Virus record (IMG/VR): IMGVR_UViG_3300030107_001518
Location: 1 to 27,182 of that record
DNA: 27,182 nt
Origin: a virus
Strand: one strand, 5' to 3'
Shown here: in pieces, positions 8,186 to 15,262 of the stretch
How positions within the stretch are numbered: the first letter of the stretch is position 1
Layout of the letters: every line of letters starts with the position of its first letter
Notes under the pieces: model-generated
What the model saw: only the letters and a program-made list of their open reading frames with translations
Told to the model about the DNA's origin: nothing
Databases searched by the model: none
Made by a program: the position numbers and the translations under genes

Positions 8186-9490
8186 TTAACCCATCCAGCT
8201 CCCAGCCGCCGATCCACGGCGGCTGTAATTACTTTCTATCGGCGGCGCCGCCTGCCGGATTGATACGGCCAGTGTGCGCATGGCCGCAACGTCATGGCTT
8301 GACCAATCGTGGCGGGGCGTGCTTCTAAATATCCTGTTTTTCGGGTCATAAACCCTATGATGAAACCGCAGCGCCTCAATCAAACCCTTGCACTTCTCCC
8401 GGTCGATCCAGACGCGGGGCAGCGTCACTTTGACGGCGTTTAAGCTCTCCTCAAGGGGTAACTTGGGGGCGCGGGTAAAGTTAATACCCAGGCCCAAGGC
8501 CGTCTCCTGGCGGGTCTTTCCCGTGCCTAATTCGGTGACGTTAATATCGTGCGGCGCATGATGCGCCTTGTAGTGGTAGCCCTTTTCTTCCAGCACCTTG
8601 GCGTAAAACGGTAGACCCTCTCCGCTCATGCTCAAGTGATCAATAATGTTGATCGATCTGCCGCCGGAAAATATTTGGGCGAACAAAATTGATGTATTGT
8701 CGTTGATGCCCAAATCCCAGAACGTCTCGACTTTGTGCGTCGGATCATACGGAATGTTGCCGATCTGGTCATTCTCATCCAGAAGCTGCATTTCCTTGGA
8801 AAATATGGCTCCCGGCACATTCGCCTCAAATGAGCATTCAAACTCCTGATTATAGGCATCGGGGGGCATGGTGTTCTTTGCCGCCCTTAACTCACTTTCC
8901 GGCAGGATGCCCGTCTCTGACGCCTTGTACATGGCGCTGTGCCAATCAGGGTCTTCCTTGGCCTTCATGTAGTAATCGTAAAACACGTTGTGGCCCATCG
9001 GCGTGCCGATGAAAATCGCATAGGTCTTTTCGCCGTTGAGGCCGTTTCGGTCGGCCAGGGCGGGGCGTATGACCTCTGGAAATACCGTTTCGGACATGAG
9101 GCCGCATTCGTCTATGCAAATGCCGTCGCTGTAGATGCCGCGAATTTTTGTTTCGTCTTCTCCTGAAAGTAGGCTGATGCGGCTGCCGTTGGGGTAGCTG
9201 GCGGTTAAATTGGTCTTGTTGAACGTGAAACCCGGTATTTTTTCTGAAAATTGGAGAAGGTAGTCTGTAGCGATGTTTGATGCCATCCGGTAAGTGGGGG
9301 CTAGGTAGTGGTAACGGGCGTTTGGTTTTTTTGTTGTGAGGGCGTCACGTAGGAGGTGGTTTAGGACCGCTACTGTCTTGCCTGCCCTTCGATGGCAAAG
9401 AACGACCGAATACCGATGCTGAGACCACGCCCGGTGCAGGTCGCGTTGAAGGGTACGGGGGGCATACGGAATCTCTATGTTTTGCGCCAT
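8186..9490 (-). CDS. terL: Terminase large subunit
   Basis: This 434-residue packaging motor has an N-terminal ATPase and a C-terminal nuclease. Walker A is HRRAGKT at residues 33-39, Walker B is CIDE at 126-129 (Asp and Glu visible), and a GTP coupling motif stands at 162-164. The RNase H-like nuclease shows acidic residues in FWDLGI (Asp259), IIDHLS (Asp284) and HAPHDINV (Asp315). It cuts concatemers and drives DNA through the portal. It is placed after the small subunit, as expected. The gap of 187 bases from the small-subunit gene is unusually long for this compact genome, and the ATG has only a weak ribosome site (GGGTCGGG). Confidence 0.95.
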   Translation of the reverse strand: MAQNIEIPYAPRTLQRDLHRAWSQHRYSVVLCHRRAGKTVAVLNHLLRDALTTKKPNARYHYLAPTYRMASNIATDYLLQFSEKIPGFTFNKTNLTASYPNGSRISLLSGEDETKIRGIYSDGICIDECGLMSETVFPEVIRPALADRNGLNGEKTYAIFIGTPMGHNVFYDYYMKAKEDPDWHSAMYKASETGILPESELRAAKNTMPPDAYNQEFECSFEANVPGAIFSKEMQLLDENDQIGNIPYDPTHKVETFWDLGINDNTSILFAQIFSGGRSINIIDHLSMSGEGLPFYAKVLEEKGYHYKAHHAPHDINVTELGTGKTRQETALGLGINFTRAPKLPLEESLNAVKVTLPRVWIDREKCKGLIEALRFHHRVYDPKNRIFRSTPRHDWSSHDVAAMRTLAVSIRQAAPPIESNYSRRGSAAGSWMG

Positions 9491-9677
9491 TTTTTGCCCG
9501 ACCCTAGGATTTGGTATCTTTAGGTCAGCCCTTTGTTTTCAATAACTTACGCGCTCGATTAACAAATCGCTTGCAAATGCCTAGCTCATCGAGCCGCCAG
9601 ATCGACCAAAAAGTGAGGGAAATCAACGAATCTCGCGCGCGTACTTGTATGCCAGCAAAAGGTCAGTTTCGGGTCGT
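9491..9677. other. Long gap between the terminase genes
   Basis: No convincing gene is visible. The gap contains a dyad with arms CGATT and AATCG around 9556-9569, which includes a TTTGTTAA sequence on the minus strand. It could hold a promoter for the large terminase and head genes or a packaging-initiation signal; the sequence alone does not decide. Confidence 0.3.
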
Positions 9678-10142
9678 CTAGCCTGCTTCGCCGACCAAAT
9701 TGATAACCGTCGCTGTGTCGTCCTCATCGGCTTGCCTCGCCGTTACATCATCAGCAGTGTTCGACCAACTCAACACGATCTGATTGTTTTGCGCTGTGTC
9801 TTCGGCTTTATTCCGCAGCCCTCTTGGCTGTTGCCTCGCATATGTCCATTTCAAGCTATCAACCTGCAACCGCCTGCGCTGCACTTCGGCGTTCGCCATC
9901 TGCTTGTCTACGCTATCAAGGCTCTGCCTCGACACATCATGGATTTCATCGGCCAACGTCTCAGCGCCAATCGCTCTGGCTCTGGCGTACATTTCATAAA
10001 GTTCATCATCTCGCTGCACAGCTTGTAGAACCGTCACACGATGCGGCATGTCATCACGCTTGCAAATCGAGTTGAGAGACTTGCCGTCAGCAAGCTCATC
10101 GCAGATCGCCAGCATCTTCTTTTTGTTCAGCTTGCCAGCCAT
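9678..10142 (-). CDS. terS: Terminase small subunit
   Basis: This 154-residue protein begins MAGKLNKKKMLAICDELADGK and continues with an HTH-like segment SLNSICKRDDMPHRVTVLQAVQRD (split here as SLNSICKRDD and MPHRVTVLQAV), then a helical region LYEMYARARAIGAETLADEIHDV that is characteristic of phage small terminases. The C-terminal 40 residues are polar and acidic. It recognises the packaging site and stimulates the large subunit. It lies just upstream of the large-subunit gene and six bases downstream of a small basic gene. In P22-like phages the pac site lies within this gene, so headful packaging could begin here; I see no direct evidence. Confidence 0.88.
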   Translation of the reverse strand: MAGKLNKKKMLAICDELADGKSLNSICKRDDMPHRVTVLQAVQRDDELYEMYARARAIGAETLADEIHDVSRQSLDSVDKQMANAEVQRRRLQVDSLKWTYARQQPRGLRNKAEDTAQNNQIVLSWSNTADDVTARQADEDDTATVINLVGEAG

Positions 10143-10148
10143 AACTAA

Positions 10149-10268
10149 CTAACCTCTTTTCCTTGAAGCTTTCTTGGCCTTACTAGCAGCCTTCTTCGCA
10201 GCCGCCTTGCCTTTTGGCGTATACGCATAAGTCTTCACCTTGCCACTAGCCATTCTAACTTTCGGCAT
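10149..10268 (-). CDS. 39-aa Lys/Ala-rich basic peptide
   Basis: A small gene directly upstream of the small terminase. It starts at the ATG at 10268 with a good GGAGA ribosome site nine bases before it and ends at TAG 10149. The product starts MPKVRMASGKVKTYAYTPKG and then becomes almost pure Lys/Ala/Ser/Arg (KAAAKKAASKAKKASRKRG). It shares the opening MPKV and the basic-repeat style with the 77-aa protein after the coat gene. A nucleic-acid-binding role in packaging is plausible but not shown. Confidence 0.7.
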   Translation of the reverse strand: MPKVRMASGKVKTYAYTPKGKAAAKKAASKAKKASRKRG

Positions 10269-10441
10269 TGTCGAGTCTCCAAAGGAAAGTGACGGCACTC
10301 AGGGAGAAATGCCGCCACAGGGAACTTAGGAAAAGAGAGAGAGAAAAATGCTTCAGAGACAGAACTCCGAAACTACAAATTTTTACCCTGTTTTCGTGAG
10401 CATCGTCAACATTGCCAAATCCAGATGCACTATATTTTGTG
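10269..10441. promoter_or_regulatory. Leader region before the packaging/head operon
   Basis: These 173 bases contain no gene I accept. They include an imperfect hairpin (10289-10318: 9-bp arms GTGACGGCA and TGCCGCCAC with one G:U pair) about 20 bases before the 39-aa gene, an AT-rich element TATAGT near 10431 on the minus strand that could be a -10 box, and a 10-base match (10405-10414, GTCAACATTG) to the operator-like dyad at 17313. This is a natural place for a late promoter, but no strong -35/-10 pair is visible. Confidence 0.35.
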
Positions 10442-10867
10442 TCACAATCTAAACCACAGCCCCAACATAGCGCGTTCAAATCGCCTTTTCGCCGTGCTTG
10501 GATGCACGCCCATGCGCCTCGCAATAGCCTTCCACCGCGCACCTCGACGCCTTCTCGCCGCACTGTGCGCCGCAGCCCACACTAACGCCCGCTCGTCAGC
10601 GTCCAACAGAATCGCCGCCTCAAGCGCCAGATCGTACCGCGTCACCTCCCTCGCATTGGCTGGCCCGACAGACACAACCGCATCATTGTAACCAAACGCT
10701 AAGTTTGGATCGTCAGGATATTCCGGCCAGCACCCCTTGACCCTATGATCAACTGCCCGTGGCATCCGCCTCTCAGTTTCCGCAGCCTCAAAAAAAAGCT
10801 GCACAAGCCCATCCACGTCATGCGCCTCGGCCTTCACCCGACTGCGCAGACTAAAACGGGATGGCAT
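10442..10867 (-). CDS. DUF6362-like HTH protein, possible late regulator
   Basis: This 141-residue protein starts at the ATG at 10867, which is nested in the last codons of the upstream gene (17-base overlap). The N-terminal part contains VDGLVQLFFEAAETERRMPRAV and CWPEYPDDPNLAFGYND, a pattern I associate with DUF6362 phage proteins. The C-terminal 50 residues form an HTH of the sigma-region-4 type: DERALVWAAAHSAARRRRGA, then WKAIARRMGVHPSTAKRRFE. Its position, the last gene before the leader of the packaging operon, fits a regulator of late transcription. That role is inferred from position and the HTH only. Confidence 0.7.
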   Translation of the reverse strand: MPSRFSLRSRVKAEAHDVDGLVQLFFEAAETERRMPRAVDHRVKGCWPEYPDDPNLAFGYNDAVVSVGPANAREVTRYDLALEAAILLDADERALVWAAAHSAARRRRGARWKAIARRMGVHPSTAKRRFERAMLGLWFRL

Positions 10868-11405
10868 CATCAAGTGGCTCTCGCTTTTTGGCATCGACAA
10901 CCTTGGCATCTGGGAAAACATCTTTGACCTCACCGACCAATTTAAACCGCACGTCAATCAACCTCGCCGCTTCCTCAATACTAAAAACCCTGGTGCCTTC
11001 CATCTCCTTTGACGCCTTCCACGCCTCGACATTCGACCGGCAGAACGCATACCGCTGCCCGTCGTCGGTACACACCTCCCACACTTCGGGATCAAGCCCC
11101 CCATGCCCTAACGCCGTCGCCTCATCACTCAGCGCCTTCCAGGCCTTAATCATCACTGCCGCCTTCTTTCGCACGGCCTCAACGTCATTGGCATCGATAG
11201 CAGCATCCAGCTTTGCCTTGGCAGACCCAAACTTCGCCGCCGTTTCTACACTCACCAGCCCCACCAGCCGATCCGCTCCCCAGCGCATCTCCATTTGATG
11301 CACCATCTCATCGAGCGGTCGGAGCGCATGATACACACTCTCCGCCACTACGTTGCCGATCTCGCTGCTGTTCATCAATCTGTCGGGTTTCCGTTTACGC
11401 TGCAT
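10851..11405 (-). CDS. Unknown protein with an SSB-like C-terminal tail (DDAIPF)
   Basis: This 184-residue protein has a TATGAGGT ribosome site before its ATG. The N-terminal two thirds are helical (VAESVYHALRPLDEMVHQ, then AKLDAAIDANDVEAVRKKAAVMI). A central part reads EVWEVCTDDGQRYAFCRSN. The C-terminus is EPLDDAIPF, which closely mimics the conserved DDDIPF tail by which bacterial SSB recruits repair and replication enzymes. No OB fold is recognisable. The family is unknown to me. The gene follows the primase-helicase gene after a 237-base gap, and a large hairpin lies just upstream of its ribosome site. A role at the replication fork is inferred from the tail. Confidence 0.75.
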   Translation of the reverse strand: MQRKRKPDRLMNSSEIGNVVAESVYHALRPLDEMVHQMEMRWGADRLVGLVSVETAAKFGSAKAKLDAAIDANDVEAVRKKAAVMIKAWKALSDEATALGHGGLDPEVWEVCTDDGQRYAFCRSNVEAWKASKEMEGTRVFSIEEAARLIDVRFKLVGEVKDVFPDAKVVDAKKREPLDDAIPF

Positions 11406-11414
11406 TATCCGACC

Positions 11415-11519
11415 TCATAATTGTGAGCGCCGCGCCTGTGGCGCGCTCACAATGGGGTTATGTAATAAGGGGTTATGTGTAACATCGTTAAGTAATTGAT
11501 ATTGCAACATTATCTCCAT
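11415..11519 (-). CDS. Possible 34-aa leader peptide
   Basis: A short frame from the ATG at 11519 to the TGA at 11415, ten bases before the 184-aa gene. It begins MEIMLQYQLLNDV and contains the duplicated motif HNPLLHNPIV because two direct repeats fall in frame. GGGG lies eight bases before the start. Its 3' part coincides with a hairpin, so it could be a translated attenuator-like leader, or merely chance. Confidence 0.25.
   Translation of the reverse strand: MEIMLQYQLLNDVTHNPLLHNPIVSAPQARRSQL
11420..11453. repeat. Perfect 11-bp inverted repeat / hairpin
   Basis: The arms ATTGTGAGCGC and GCGCTCACAAT are exactly complementary around a 12-base GC-rich centre that can itself pair (GCC with GGC). 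No T-run follows on either strand, so it is not a standard terminator. It ends two bases before the TATGAGG ribosome site of the 184-aa gene and could control its translation, or be bound as DNA. Confidence 0.75.
11454..11478. repeat. Tandem direct repeat GGGGTTATGT
   Basis: Two identical 10-base copies (11454-11463 and 11469-11478) spaced 15 bases apart, next to the hairpin. The rest of the AT-rich gap up to 11642 also holds TGTAACA in both orientations (near 11479 and 11538). The repeats, hairpin and AT-rich DNA beside the primase-helicase gene make this a candidate replication origin or operator. No gene other than the possible leader peptide is seen in 11406-11642. Confidence 0.55.
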
Positions 11520-11642
11520 TGTGTGTACCCCGTGTGTTACATTAGACTTTTCATCAATGATTTCATGTACTTAACTGCTATTTGCCCCTTATTTTGTGCA
11601 AAACATGACACACAACTCGAATTACCGTTATGCTTCAAAGAC

Positions 11643-13643
11643 TTAACCCCAATTTGGCCGTTTTACGACCCTATAACCCTTGCGTGTTTCATGCGTGATA
11701 TATCCATCACTTTCGAGATCGAAAAGAGCCTTCATCACCACGCCTTTTTTCCACTGATTAACCACCCGTGGCAGCGCGGTCCGCACGGCCCTACCCGACC
11801 GTGACTTAAACGGAGACCCGTCCTTTTGAGCCTCATCCACAGCGTCCAGCACCGCCCTCTTGACGTTACGCCCCTCGATCCTCGCAATGGCATCGTCGGA
11901 CGTCGGCAGCGTCAACACGCCAGCTTCCCATATCAGTTTAATGTCGGTCTCATCATTGACTGCCGAATAATTTGATTTCTTTCTTGATAGCGTCCGCACC
12001 TCATCCATATCTGCGTCTCTAGACAGATATGAGCGGCTCCTGACGCTGTTCTCCCACGCCGTGGACCCCGACATCCCAGAACCACTAGCAAGCCCTGAGA
12101 GGCTTGGATGGGCCAACAGAATGACGGTTGCATTGAACTGCGTGCAGAGAGAGCCACAATAGCTCTTAATAAACGTATTGACCTCACGCCGGACGTTTTC
12201 TGAACCGCCAAAAAAATCCGTCGCATTATCCAATATGACACATATCTCATCGGCATCACCCTTCGCCGCCTCAACTGCCTTCACTAGATCAGCATAAAAT
12301 GCTGTCGGTTGATCCTCGCCCGCGTTGGGGAACGTGACGACAATGTTATCCTCACCCACACGCGGCCACAGATATACATTTTCTGGCGCGGAGCCAAAGG
12401 CATCATCGATGCCCCTGGACTGATTAATGTCGATCTGACGCCGATCGATCTCCTGCTTGTCATCCTCACATAACACACACAGCACCGGCATCTTACTGGT
12501 GCCAATCCCCATGAACGCCTCACCATCTGCCACAGCGTTGGCAAGCTGCTGTACGATCAGCGTCTTGCCCACACCACCCTGCCCAAACAGCAGCGACACG
12601 GCACGCTTGGGAAACCACTGATTAAGCAGCCACTGACGCGCTGGCACCGGCCCTGAGACCTCAGAAGCGCGGTACATGCCCTGGGGTAGCCCCGTGCCCT
12701 CATCGACCTCTATGACCGCCTGCGGCGGCTCTGTGGGCTTCTGTTCCTTGCGCCTAAACTCACCAACATCAAAGCCGTAATCCTTCGCCATATAGAAGAT
12801 TGACCCAGCACCGACACGCCGCACGTCCTTAATTGATTTCCAGACTCTATCAGTCTCATCACGGTCATACTTCTGCGACCGCTGCGACCAACGGTGCCAC
12901 AGCTCATATCCCTCATCAGCCACGGCACCCTTGAGGCTCATAGCCATGCGCACCCAATCCTCATAGTGCCAATCGTCATTGGGTATGTGAGCAAGGGCAA
13001 CATCGATTTCCTTGACCTCGCCGGTCAGTTCTTGCGTAGCGAACCAATCCATCTGCTGCGGCGAACCGTTCGCCTTACGCCCCTTCGGCTTACCGTGTTT
13101 CGAGAGCATCGTATTGCTCATGGCAACAAACTCTCTGAGCTGATCCGGCGTAACCGCCGTCAGCTTATCCACGGGAATGTCGGCTAGGGTATCGTCCACC
13201 CATTTATATTTCTTTTTCGTATCTGGGTGGATGCCGCTGGCAACGAACTGCTGGCCCTCGGCCAGTATCTCAACGGCGCAGTCTTTGCCTTTAATGTGGA
13301 ATACCGCCGTCCGCATTTTTGGCACGGATTCTGTGCAGCGGAATACGAACAGAGCCTTGGGTGCCATGCCAATACGCTGCGGCGCAAAGCCTAATTCTTC
13401 GGTGATGACTTCCTCAAACTGCTGCGCAATCCGATGGTCGTAAACGTCAACATCAACGGCGACGACATGCGATTTGCCGCCCGTGAGCACTCCTATATTA
13501 TTTCCATTATACTTCTCGAAATCCAACGCAGCGTCTGGCCGTTTCTGCCAACCTTCAAGGATTGGCTTCTTGCCTACCAGCGGCGTTGTATCGTAGCCCA
13601 GCCCGACCAGTATCGGCGCATGGACGGCGTAGCGTTGCATCAT
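11643..13643 (-). CDS. Primase-polymerase / helicase fusion
   Basis: This 666-residue replication protein has three parts. Residues 1-175 are an archaeo-eukaryotic primase-polymerase domain: GVLTGGKSHVVAVDVDVYD carries the metal-binding pair Asp64/Asp66, and SGIHPDTKKKYKW the conserved His139. Residues 205-290 are a PriCT-2-like linker (VKEIDVALAHIPNDDW, later GAGSIFYMAKDYG). Residues 335-570 are a RepA-like hexameric helicase with Walker A GQGGVGKT (354-361) and Walker B VILD ending at Asp472, then LLAHPSLSG. A short winged-helix end follows. It primes and unwinds phage DNA. It overlaps the HNH gene by four bases (ATGA). No phage DNA polymerase is seen in the window, so host polymerase is probably used. 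Confidence 0.92.
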   Translation of the reverse strand: MMQRYAVHAPILVGLGYDTTPLVGKKPILEGWQKRPDAALDFEKYNGNNIGVLTGGKSHVVAVDVDVYDHRIAQQFEEVITEELGFAPQRIGMAPKALFVFRCTESVPKMRTAVFHIKGKDCAVEILAEGQQFVASGIHPDTKKKYKWVDDTLADIPVDKLTAVTPDQLREFVAMSNTMLSKHGKPKGRKANGSPQQMDWFATQELTGEVKEIDVALAHIPNDDWHYEDWVRMAMSLKGAVADEGYELWHRWSQRSQKYDRDETDRVWKSIKDVRRVGAGSIFYMAKDYGFDVGEFRRKEQKPTEPPQAVIEVDEGTGLPQGMYRASEVSGPVPARQWLLNQWFPKRAVSLLFGQGGVGKTLIVQQLANAVADGEAFMGIGTSKMPVLCVLCEDDKQEIDRRQIDINQSRGIDDAFGSAPENVYLWPRVGEDNIVVTFPNAGEDQPTAFYADLVKAVEAAKGDADEICVILDNATDFFGGSENVRREVNTFIKSYCGSLCTQFNATVILLAHPSLSGLASGSGMSGSTAWENSVRSRSYLSRDADMDEVRTLSRKKSNYSAVNDETDIKLIWEAGVLTLPTSDDAIARIEGRNVKRAVLDAVDEAQKDGSPFKSRSGRAVRTALPRVVNQWKKGVVMKALFDLESDGYITHETRKGYRVVKRPNWG

Positions 13644-14269
13644 TTCTTAACCATCTCCCTGACTTTTACGCTACCCGTTTGACTTCTGCCATAATGCTGC
13701 TCGAACTTAGACCTTGATAAATCGCCATCTGTAATCATCTTCTCATGTGCAAAGCTCATTTCGATGTCATCATAATAAAATATCATCTGATTATTTGTTG
13801 CGTACTCAATTGGGAACAGTTCGACGTTGGTGGGTCTGCCATCAAAGAATGATAATAATTGAACTGCTATATATTGATTCTGAAATATCCCTAAAACTTG
13901 CCCTTGCCTGTTAATATCTTCGACATTTGGGTTTGCACTCGGATGTTTAAGAACGTGAACGAACACCCCATCTAATGGCGATGATCTCATTGTTTCACTC
14001 CTTCTCTTTGGGCCAAATTCATTTGGTTGATACCCCTCACGGAGTGTCCATATTTCAGCCCCTTTTTTATGATTACATGGTTGGCATGCAGTGAAGAGGT
14101 TGGAGAGGTGATTGCTCCCACCTTTGGAGTATGGGATGCGGTGATCAACTTCTAAGTTTGCATCACTCCCTGGCGTTCCACAGTAAACACACGTATACCC
14201 GTCTCTCCTCAGAACCCTAAGTTTCTGTGCATCCGAAACCCCACGACTGTCTTTATCGGTTTTCGTCAT
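13640..14269 (-). CDS. HNH endonuclease with an unknown C-terminal domain
   Basis: This 209-residue protein has a complete HNH domain at residues 15-72: LRRDGYTCVYCG (zinc Cys27 and Cys30), LEVDHRIPYSKGG (Asp42, His43), NHLSNLFTACQPCNHKKG (Cys62, Cys65, Asn66). The remaining 130 residues match nothing I know. The gene body is clearly AT-richer than its neighbours, especially at 13700-13930, which suggests a later arrival such as a free-standing homing endonuclease. It overlaps both neighbours by about four bases, so it is translationally integrated in the operon. Packaging-type HNH proteins usually lie by the terminase, which is not the case here. Confidence 0.88.
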   Translation of the reverse strand: MTKTDKDSRGVSDAQKLRVLRRDGYTCVYCGTPGSDANLEVDHRIPYSKGGSNHLSNLFTACQPCNHKKGAEIWTLREGYQPNEFGPKRRSETMRSSPLDGVFVHVLKHPSANPNVEDINRQGQVLGIFQNQYIAVQLLSFFDGRPTNVELFPIEYATNNQMIFYYDDIEMSFAHEKMITDGDLSRSKFEQHYGRSQTGSVKVREMVKK

Positions 14270-14385
14270 TGCAACCGCGCCACGTCTTCTTTGGTACGCG
14301 GCTTGATCTCCGGCGTGTGCCGTGGCGGCTCGACCGTCCGGTAGCCCTTGAGCCAGAACAGCAACCGTTTAATCAACTGCATCAT
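14266..14385 (-). CDS. 39-aa small peptide
   Basis: A short frame that starts at the ATG at 14385, overlapping the stop of the XRE gene, and ends in a TGA overlapping the HNH start (ATGA at both ends). The product begins MMQLIKRLLFWLKGYRTVEP and ends KPRTKEDVARLQ. It has an amphipathic, basic and aromatic N-terminus and a polar end. Tight coupling on both sides supports its being translated. No function is recognised. Confidence 0.6.
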   Translation of the reverse strand: MMQLIKRLLFWLKGYRTVEPPRHTPEIKPRTKEDVARLQ

Positions 14386-14588
14386 CTCTTCACTACCTCC
14401 AGCTCATACCCATAAACCGCCAGCACCTTGTCCAAGTTCTGCACGCTGGGCGACACGCCATACATTTCCAAATGCCGCACATAGTTGACCGACAACCCGG
14501 CCTTAATCGCCGCCTGCCGCTGCGACAACCCGGCTTCCTGGCGTAGCTCTGTGAGAATCTGCGACCACTGGTCTGGTTCAGTTTTCAT
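14382..14588 (-). CDS. XRE-family HTH regulator
   Basis: This 68-residue protein is a single Cro/CI-type HTH: WSQILTELRQEAGLSQRQAA, then IKAGLSVNYVRHLEMYGVSP and LDKVLAVYGYELEVV. It is the right size for a Cro-like repressor. It is the first gene after a strong terminator, and its ATG follows the T-run with no visible Shine-Dalgarno sequence. It heads the segment leading to HNH and primase-helicase, so it may control expression of replication genes or act against the CI-like repressor. Its DNA target is not known. Confidence 0.85.
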   Translation of the reverse strand: MKTEPDQWSQILTELRQEAGLSQRQAAIKAGLSVNYVRHLEMYGVSPSVQNLDKVLAVYGYELEVVKR

Positions 14589-14593
14589 TGAAT

Positions 14594-14618
14594 AAAAAAG
14601 GGGGCATTGCGCCCCCTT
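14594..14618 (-). terminator. Strong intrinsic terminator after the SSB-like gene
   Basis: A GGGGGC/GCCCCC stem extended by two A:T pairs, with a 5-base loop, is followed by six T on the minus strand. It lies 15 bases after the stop of the SSB-like gene and six bases before the ATG of the XRE gene, so it splits the early region into two expression blocks. Confidence 0.85.
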
Positions 14619-14632
14619 CTCCCTGATCGATG

Positions 14633-15211
14633 TTAGAACTCGTCTTCGTCGTCGTCTTCCACGGCAGCAATGACAGGCTCATCAGCCGAAGCGTCCAGGC
14701 TCTCCGGCCGGTCAACCCACTTAACGACCTCCAGCTTCGCGCACGTTGTGGACCCACCGCCGTTGAAATCAACGGTGAACGTGTCGGTCATCTTGACGAC
14801 CGGCAGCTTGTCGTCTTTTCGATCAGCCTTAATCTGCTTTGCTAGTTCTGCGACGGCGAGAAACGTGCCGCTGCCTGCTTGCATCCATGTGCCGGTTTCA
14901 CCACCGGCAAATGCAACAGGAATTAATACGCCCTTTGTCCAATCGTCGCCCGGCTTCTTAGCAAACCGCGCAGGGCTGTCATTCCACTGCCAATCAGTGC
15001 CGGTTGGCTTAAAATACGCCCAACCCGTCTGCATGGCGTCGATGTCGAAGATGACGCCCTTCTTGAACTTCGGCGTCACGTCTTGCCGATCATCGCCGTC
15101 CTTTAATGAAAACGTCTTGGCCGCAGCCGTGCCATCTTTGCGGCCATTGGCATGCCAGTTAATGAACGGGCCTTTGCTGCCGCCCTCAGCTCCAGTGTCG
15201 AACTCAAACAT
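14633..15211 (-). CDS. Phage single-stranded DNA-binding protein (SSB-like)
   Basis: This 192-residue protein is rich in beta strands and aromatic residues (FINWHANGRKDG, GWAYFKPTGTDWQWND, MTDTFTVDFNGGG) and ends in a very acidic tail with a terminal Phe, EDDDEDEF. That tail is the hallmark of SSBs and of T7 gp2.5-type proteins, used to contact replication partners. The RecB-like and Hjc-like nuclease genes upstream support a recombination and replication role. A 9-base repeat (CAGTGTTTC on the plus strand, 15216 and 15233) lies across its ribosome site. The exact OB-fold family is not decided here. Confidence 0.8.
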   Translation of the reverse strand: MFEFDTGAEGGSKGPFINWHANGRKDGTAAAKTFSLKDGDDRQDVTPKFKKGVIFDIDAMQTGWAYFKPTGTDWQWNDSPARFAKKPGDDWTKGVLIPVAFAGGETGTWMQAGSGTFLAVAELAKQIKADRKDDKLPVVKMTDTFTVDFNGGGSTTCAKLEVVKWVDRPESLDASADEPVIAAVEDDDEDEF

Positions 15212-15215
15212 TTTT

Positions 15216-15247
15216 CAGTGTTTCCTTTTTTACAGTGTTTCGCAGTG
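15216..15247. repeat. Direct repeats in the leader of the SSB-like gene
   Basis: CAGTGTTTC occurs at 15216-15224 and 15233-15241, and CAGTG again at 15243-15247. On the mRNA these are AAACACUG-type repeats on both sides of the AAGGA ribosome site, a possible autoregulatory site for the protein. Confidence 0.5.
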
Positions 15248-15262
15248 CCGCTGCGCCGGTTC

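Noticed and set aside
10255-10563. A 102-codon minus-strand frame over the late leader
   Set aside because: It overlaps the HTH end of the DUF6362-like gene out of frame, covers the leader hairpin, and its sequence looks like a shadow.
11420-11453. Resemblance to a symmetric lac operator (TTGTGAGC/GCTCACAA half-sites)
   Set aside because: The halves are separated by 12 extra bases, which would break LacI-type binding, and no LacI-family gene is present. A hairpin role is more likely.
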